From Hetaerina americana (taxonomy: Eukaryota; Arthropoda; Insecta; Odonata; Calopterygidae), in the NCBI GenBank assembly GCA_022747635.1, contig JAKTNV010000003.1:28064830-28128829 (forward strand): DNA of 64,000 nt. The letters run 5' to 3'. Made by a program: the position numbers and the translations under genes. A model generated the notes under the pieces. That model did not search any database. It saw only the letters and a program-made list of their open reading frames with translations, and was not told the DNA's origin. Shown here in pieces: positions 60,801 to 64,000 of the stretch (position 1 is the stretch's first letter; every line of letters starts with the position of its first letter).

Positions 60801-62054
60801 GTGGGCAGTAATATTTTATATTGAAACAGCTTTTTGTTAAAGTGAAACTTAACCAAAGACCATGTGAGGTCTAACCTGACTTTCCAATTTGAGGCCAATT
60901 CTCTTTTGGAGTGACAAGCCATGTTGATTTTAGAGTTCCTCGCCCACGACCCCTCCTTTTGCTGAAAATTATATGAAAGTGATTACATTATACAACAAAA
61001 GGTCAATCAAAATAAAACACAAGATGGTTCTTGGCTCACCTCTGCTCAGTCTGAATTACTTTAGATCCAAATATTCTTTTCATCTCAATATTTGGGTTTA
61101 AATTTCTATGTTCAACACTCAATATGCCAGAAAACTTTTTGCTGCTGGCAGGTTTTCCATCGGTACTTGAGTAGTTGTTCGATGAAGGTGTTTCTCCCAG
61201 AATTTTATTGACTTCCCTAACTGAACGTTCAACTTCATCGCACTGAAAAGAAATCGCTTTTAATATCTTACTTTCAGCCATGTCGAGCTCTAAACGTAAA
61301 ATGATCACAGCAAATCAATATTGCATGTAAATAAAAAATTGATCGGCTATGATAATTTTACGTTTCGAGCAGTCTACATGGCTACAACAACAACGAATTT
61401 GCAAGTAGTTCAATAGTCCAATTAAAAATACTTATTACTAGGACATCCAGAGAGCAGACACGGGCATTAATTGTTCACATATGGTAATGCTAATAAAGGT
61501 AATGTTCAAATTAATAATAAACATACTTCTGGGATCGGAAGGATGGATGTTTGGCCGAAGCTTATAATTTTTGGCATAGTTTTGGTTGCTGTATTTACAA
61601 GAAATTTGAAAGTAATTACCTCGATATCTTCACTACTTCTGCGACAACTTAAAGACTTGGCAGATTTTTTTTTCTTCTTCTTCTTTTTTCTTCTCGAAGA
61701 GTCTCTATCACCTATTCCATCTTTAGTATCTTTCGATTCCGTTTCGTGGTCATCGTCCTCTTTAACTTCTGATTCCGACAGAGACTGTTGATTCAGCTGT
61801 ATACGTTTGATTTTACGTAAATGCACATAAAAGGAATAACAAAATGCTGCATGCTGAAAAACTTGAGAGGTCACATTTGATTTAAGAATGAATAATCATA
61901 ACTAACTTACCAAGTCATACCGATTGACATTCAGGGACTTTTTCCTCTCCGAGGAACCAGTCACATCAGTTTCAACATCACTGTTTCCATCAACCCCGAG
62001 CACTCTCCCAAGGTCTTGGTCACCCTGAAGTTTACGAAGCACTCGCGATGACAT
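42864..62054 (-). CDS. TCF25: TCF25 / NULP1, ribosome quality control factor (10 coding exons)
   Basis: TCF25 is the animal homologue of yeast Rqc1, a component of the ribosome-associated quality control complex. Exons joined in frame are 62054-61911, 61796-61620, 61287-61040, 60961-60876, 60798-60668, 53987-53794, 52921-52451, 52086-51837, 48440-48262 and 43074-42864. They total 2,091 nt, or 696 residues, against about 676 in human. The N-terminus is MSSRVLRKLQGDQDLG. An eight-lysine run sits in exon 2. Family blocks follow: VEHRNLNPNIEMKRIFGSK, STWLVTPKENWPQIGKSGLS, VESLNPDNIVAIINMHPYHV, ALYCLECAFHPLFNIAQGNC, QLPNFAFSVAVAHFYLA and MFPGVLLPLLDKCSIQPEE. The tail is acidic (DVDDDDNDDSEEDN). 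The acceptor of exon 3 reads TTTAGAG, and the downstream AG is needed to keep frame. Confidence 0.93.
45842..46807 (+). pseudogene. PLE ORF fragment: reverse transcriptase C-terminus plus GIY-YIG
   Basis: A 321-codon frame whose first ATG and about 12 residues come from the mariner (MLRGFEKNVGTS). PLE sequence follows in frame: LTITIRDNRHEFAIYRKPTY with TDHIISNDSAHHFSHKHAA (reverse transcriptase C-terminal region), then SGIYKLKCEDCNSVYVGQTG (GIY-YIG with CxxC), RVKEHARCHKNQ, LFAKHLLEFNHSSDF and MDALEQLEIRRHL. The polymerase catalytic motifs are missing through 5' truncation. The frame is otherwise open to the stop at 46,807, so the insertion is fairly young. Confidence 0.87.
45878..46980 (+). 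mobile_element. Penelope-like element (family iii), 5'-truncated
   Basis: This interrupts the inner mariner with a perfect 12-bp duplication, GTTGGCACAAGT (45,866-45,877 and 46,981-46,992). It carries the end of the reverse transcriptase, the GIY-YIG domain, and a 3' UTR with a hammerhead-like core. A second, much shorter copy of the same 3' end is at 54,453-54,665. It is the youngest layer of the nest. Confidence 0.9.
46836..46895 (+). ncRNA. Hammerhead-ribozyme-like motif, PLE family iii
   Basis: CTGATGA (46,848-46,854), one extra T, hairpin GCCG/CGGT with loop CAAGT (one G-T pair), GAAA (46,869-46,872), then AC..GT closing a short helix with A at 46,881. Order and spacing match families i and ii. 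Helix I is weak, so this is a structural suggestion only. Confidence 0.4.
50505..51063 (+). mobile_element. LINE 3'-end fragment, same family as 2,994-5,469
   Basis: Plus-strand pieces match the C-terminus of the LINE reverse transcriptase: KEAFTSREMLTGLLSKDV, then LYGGETRVVEARR, then VGRRMEKMKSTERETNVEVL, then MLKTMVEGSMLGKK. The 3' end, TGTGTCCATCCAACCTACCT, also matches. It is broken by stops. A family B SINE lies directly at its 3' end. It is in TCF25 intron 8. Confidence 0.8.
51064..51258 (-). repeat. tRNA-derived SINE family B, copy 2
   Basis: The minus-strand head CCGGCCCTGGTGGCAGCGAA, a box B-like GGGTCCGATTCC and the body resemble the copy at 13,703-13,903. The tail is T-rich on the plus strand and abuts the LINE A-tail. 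Confidence 0.7.
53278..53432 (-). repeat. tRNA-like SINE fragment (family C)
   Basis: Contains GGAATCAAACTCTGGCCCTT followed by AAGGTCAGTAGCC, which resemble 61-116 and 31,040-31,085. It is a degenerate copy in TCF25 intron 6. Confidence 0.4.
54453..54665. mobile_element. Miniature head-to-head PLE (family iii termini only)
   Basis: This 213-bp insertion consists of two inverted copies of the family iii 3' end meeting at the palindrome CAGGTACCTG (54,576-54,585). The flanking 12-mers CACTAAAATAGT (54,441-54,452) and CACTCAAATAGT (54,666-54,677) differ at one position. The left arm is longer and matches the 3' flank of the copy ending at 46,980 (CTATTGTTTCAGGCTT...). It has no coding sequence, and both arms carry the CTGATGA...GAAAC core. 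Confidence 0.85.
55132..55435 (+). repeat. tRNA-derived SINE family A, best-preserved copy
   Basis: A 304-bp element flanked by a perfect 16-bp duplication, CTACCCCAATCTATAA (55,116-55,131 and 55,436-55,451). The head is tRNA-like (GGGGATCGAGATAGTGTGGG, then GGTTCAAATCCC as box B), followed by a body and a tail CTAAAAACTACTACTAC. It is the likely youngest copy of the family in the window. Confidence 0.88.
55950..56577 (+). mobile_element. Jockey-like LINE reverse transcriptase relic
   Basis: Plus-strand frames give a diverged reverse transcriptase: KVHYANSMLFHIHSGIPGKG, then GPLLFNVYFNDISQVISPL, then YLFYADDLTLFVSIEVHC (FYADD motif C), then after stops SRDLKNMECLKLNYRVLL and TPIMEYDCCF. This order fits jockey/CR1-type LINEs, not the LINE family at 3.0-5.5 kb. 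It is interrupted at 56,578 by the deleted mariner. The limits are approximate. Confidence 0.7.
56580..57332 (+). mobile_element. Internally deleted mariner with near-perfect terminal repeats
   Basis: The ends GAGGGTCATCCGGAAAGTAG (left) and its exact complement (right, CTACTTTCCGGATGACCCTC) are flanked by TA (56,578-56,579 and 57,333-57,334). The similarity extends further, through TACCCGTTCGT. The 753-bp element keeps the 5' part and the last part of a transposase gene, but not the catalytic core. It is inserted in the LINE relic. Confidence 0.9.
56741..57139 (+). CDS. Truncated mariner transposase: DNA-binding domain only
   Basis: An open frame (135 codons from an ATG at 56,732) with blocks MFKKIENAASCEVRAVIKFL, DIHRQLKEVYGDNVMDESSV, RWCRNFNMGRGNTHDDERSG, DEFVRNDRRVTIDDICEHFP and SRTIVHEIV. 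These are the paired helix-turn-helix regions that bind the terminal repeats. The frame ends soon after KICARWVPRVSQ. A separate frame then gives the usual C-terminus (AAGIQKLVTRYDKRLNLLGD). All three catalytic Asp are missing. If translated, it could bind mariner ends without cutting. That is inference. Confidence 0.65.
   Translation: MFKKIENAASCEVRAVIKFLNARNVRPCDIHRQLKEVYGDNVMDESSVRRWCRNFNMGRGNTHDDERSGRPSVITDQLVSSVDEFVRNDRRVTIDDICEHFPNVSRTIVHEIVKHHLHYAKICARWVPRVSQ
58679..58770. repeat. 92-bp palindromic hairpin (small foldback)
   Basis: The arms TCATGAATAATTAAAAATTG...GCAAT and, reverse-complemented, TCATGATTAATTAAAAATTG...GCAAT are 25 bp with one mismatch. A second inner CACAAAA/TTTTGTG pairing is present. 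No clear target duplication was seen. It may be a MITE or a chance AT-rich palindrome. The long match favours the former. Confidence 0.55.
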
Positions 62055-62519
62055 TGTTTTGTAAATCGACTATAAAGACGTGAAATTTCAGTGAGTATTC
62101 ACAATTATATTATAAAGTACAAAATAAGTTTTCTCCTTTCATTTCGACAACTGCCACCAAATAATAACTGAGTGAATGATACAAATCATAGAAGGTTGGT
62201 GTCGGCTACCTCTGACTGCAGTGTTGTCACTTATGAATGTGGCACATTTTAAAAACAAAGAAATCCCTTGGGAAAGAGGAATTCTTATTTTGGCCCTTAT
62301 TAATTACAATTAATTCTCGTTCACATTTCTATGCAACAAGATAGAAAAATGCAATCAAATTGTAATGTTTTCACATGAACCACGGGTCCCCAGGTGACAC
62401 ACGAGAAGTGATAGCAATGCTAGTGACCTCTATAGTTTGCTGACAGAAGAGCATCGAAAGCCGAATCAGTGTTTTGGTTGGTTCGCAGAAGAAAATTGTA
62501 TGTTCATTATTTAGTCGGA
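62055..62519. promoter_or_regulatory. Divergent TCF25/AFG3L2 promoter region
   Basis: Only 465 bp separate the two start codons, which point away from each other. The space must hold both 5' UTRs and core promoters. A TCAGT initiator-like pentamer lies at 62,466-62,470 on the AFG3L2 side. No TATA box is evident at a suitable distance. Shared regulation is inferred from the layout. Confidence 0.6.
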
Positions 62520-63925
62520 ATGGCCCATCGTTTATTATCCACTGCACGGACGTTAGAGAGACTCTTATGGAATGGCGTGAAGAGAGGAAACATTGACAAT
62601 AACATTGTAATTATGCTCTAGGCTATTTTCTTTAAATACGAAGATGATTATATAAACGAGGGGAATTTTCCTTTGTGGTACCATAACGCAACAGAGAAAT
62701 AAGTTGCATTAGTCGGTAAATATGGGTATATTTCGGTACTGATTTAGCTTCTTATGTATTTAATTTCATTTTTTGTAGCTAAGTAGAAAGCTCGCACTCC
62801 TGAAACATTCTGCAGGTGCTCCATGCTTAGAATTAGTAATACAAAATTGGAGGCTGTTTTGCGAGAAACCTCCCAAAGGCTTTGAAAAGTTCTTTAAACC
62901 CGGCGGCAAAAAGACAGGGCAAAACTCTGAAGCCAGTAAAAATGGGAAGAAAGCACCAAAAGAGGAACCTAGTCCATCAAAGGGAGAGACAGCTGCTCCA
63001 CCTCCAAGGATGCAGCAGAAACCTCCCGAGCAGTGGTCCTTTGGAATGTTTGGTGGACCAAGGTAAGTATTGCTAAGCATACATTTTACTGGGGAAAACA
63101 ATCTAGAATTAATGTAACTTTTATATTTGTTGAAGAGGGCCAGGTGCTGGTGGGGCCAAAGGTTTTGGCGACAGTGAACGCGACAAATGGCTTATAATTG
63201 GAGTGGTCGGCACTGTGGCACTCTTGGGTACCATAGCATATTACGAAAAAGGATATAAAGAAATCGCATGGAAGGAATTTGTTACCAAGTGAGTAATTGT
63301 TACTAATTCTGAATGAGGCTTGATTTTCCCCCGAATTTGTTTAATGTAATTTTCGTTATTTAGCTACCTCTCCAAACAAATTGTCGAAAAGCTAGAGGTC
63401 ATAAATAAAAAATGGGTGAAAGTTCGATTACTCCCTGGAAACAGTGTCAATGGATCAGTAAGTATTTGTGATCGCAAATGCAATATCTTGGTAAATGAGA
63501 ATTGGCAGCGCAATGTCAGTATTTTAAATTTTATTTTATTTCAGAGTGTGCTGTGGTTTAACATTGGTAGTGTGGATTCCTTTGAAAGGAACTTGGAAAA
63601 TGCACAAATCGAAATGAACTTAGAACCAGCTAATTTCATTCCAGTTATTTATAAAAATGAAATTGAAGCCTCAAATATCACTGGCATTCTCCCAACTTTG
63701 CTGATTATAGGTATCTGTTGAATGGTCACTTGAATATATGCGCAGTACTGAACGTCATTTTAATTTGTAATGGTTTTATCTTTTAGGTTTTTTAATCTAT
63801 ATGATGAGAAGGTCAGCAGAAATGATGGGAGCACGTGGGGGAAGGAAAGGGGGAGGAATTTTTGGTGGAGTAATGGAATCGACTGCCAAGCTTATTAATT
63901 CAAATGAAATTGGTGTAAGGTTCAA
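62520..63925 (+). CDS. AFG3L2: AFG3L2-like mitochondrial m-AAA protease, 5' part (6 exons, runs off the window)
   Basis: AFG3L2 is an inner-membrane ATP-dependent zinc protease facing the matrix. Exons joined in frame are 62520-62606, 62779-63062, 63136-63288, 63364-63457, 63545-63710 and 63787-63925, giving about 307 residues. The N-terminus MAHRLLSTARTLERLLWNGV is Arg-rich and suits a mitochondrial targeting signal. Then come KPPKGFEKFFKPGGKK and a Lys/Pro linker, transmembrane segment 1 (KWLIIGVVGTVALLGTIAYY), the FtsH-extracellular domain (NYLSKQIVEKLEVINKKW, WFNIGSVDSFERNLENAQ), transmembrane segment 2 (GILPTLLIIGFLIYMMRRS) and GGIFGGVMESTAKL. The AAA+ and protease domains lie beyond 64,000. 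MAHR and PPKGFEK favour AFG3L2 over paraplegin. Confidence 0.93.
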
Positions 63926-64000
63926 GTAAGTACATCAAAATTCTTTTTTCTTATCAGGTACATCCACCTAGGCTGAGTTTTAATTGCTCACACAAAACTT

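Noticed and set aside
1..64000. CRISPR arrays, operons, prokaryotic promoters or terminators
   Set aside because: None seen. Introns, SINEs and the gene content show this is eukaryotic nuclear DNA.

Overview
This window is eukaryotic and most likely from an arthropod, probably an insect. It is AT-rich, its genes are cut by GT-AG introns, and the introns are loaded with mariner transposons, Penelope-like elements (PLEs), LINEs and tRNA-derived SINEs. I did not try to name the species.

Three protein genes account for nearly all conserved coding sequence. (1) Jarid2 lies on the minus strand from 35,561 down to 1,664. I could join 22 coding exons in frame, giving 2,809 codons plus a stop, with JmjN, ARID, JmjC and C5HC2 zinc-finger domains. 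One exon of 4,534 nt (23,164-27,697) encodes a low-complexity, lysine-rich region. (2) TCF25 (NULP1) lies on the minus strand from 62,054 down to 42,864, in 10 coding exons giving 696 codons plus a stop. (3) The 5' part of AFG3L2, a mitochondrial m-AAA protease subunit, starts at 62,520 on the plus strand and runs off the right edge. Six exons are visible. TCF25 and AFG3L2 are divergent, with only 465 bp between their start codons, so they probably share a promoter region. The three genes have separate jobs: Polycomb chromatin regulation, ribosome-associated quality control and mitochondrial proteostasis. I see no sign that they form a pathway.

Mobile DNA, left to right. A 5'-truncated LINE with an open reverse transcriptase frame (2,994-5,469) has a foldback PLE in its 3' UTR. 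Two tRNA-SINEs follow at 5.76-6.05 and 6.50-6.80 kb. Mariners lie at 11.15-12.38, 15.92-17.21, 20.0-20.8 and 32.7-33.9 kb, all in Jarid2 introns. The Jarid2-TCF25 intergenic region holds an inverted-repeat PLE (39.12-39.95 kb). TCF25 intron 9 holds a three-level nest: a PLE inside a mariner inside another mariner (44.2-47.9 kb). TCF25 intron 5 holds a tiny head-to-head PLE (54.45-54.67 kb), an intact-looking SINE (55.13-55.44 kb), a LINE relic (about 55.95-56.58 kb) and an internally deleted mariner with near-perfect ends (56.58-57.33 kb). All the insertions I can place lie in introns or between genes, and the exons read cleanly through.

The most unusual feature is the PLE set. At four loci, apparently from three families, the termini carry a hammerhead-ribozyme-like core. 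Three of the four are arranged head to head as inverted repeats. Insertions that look like one or two of these families have 12-bp target duplications.
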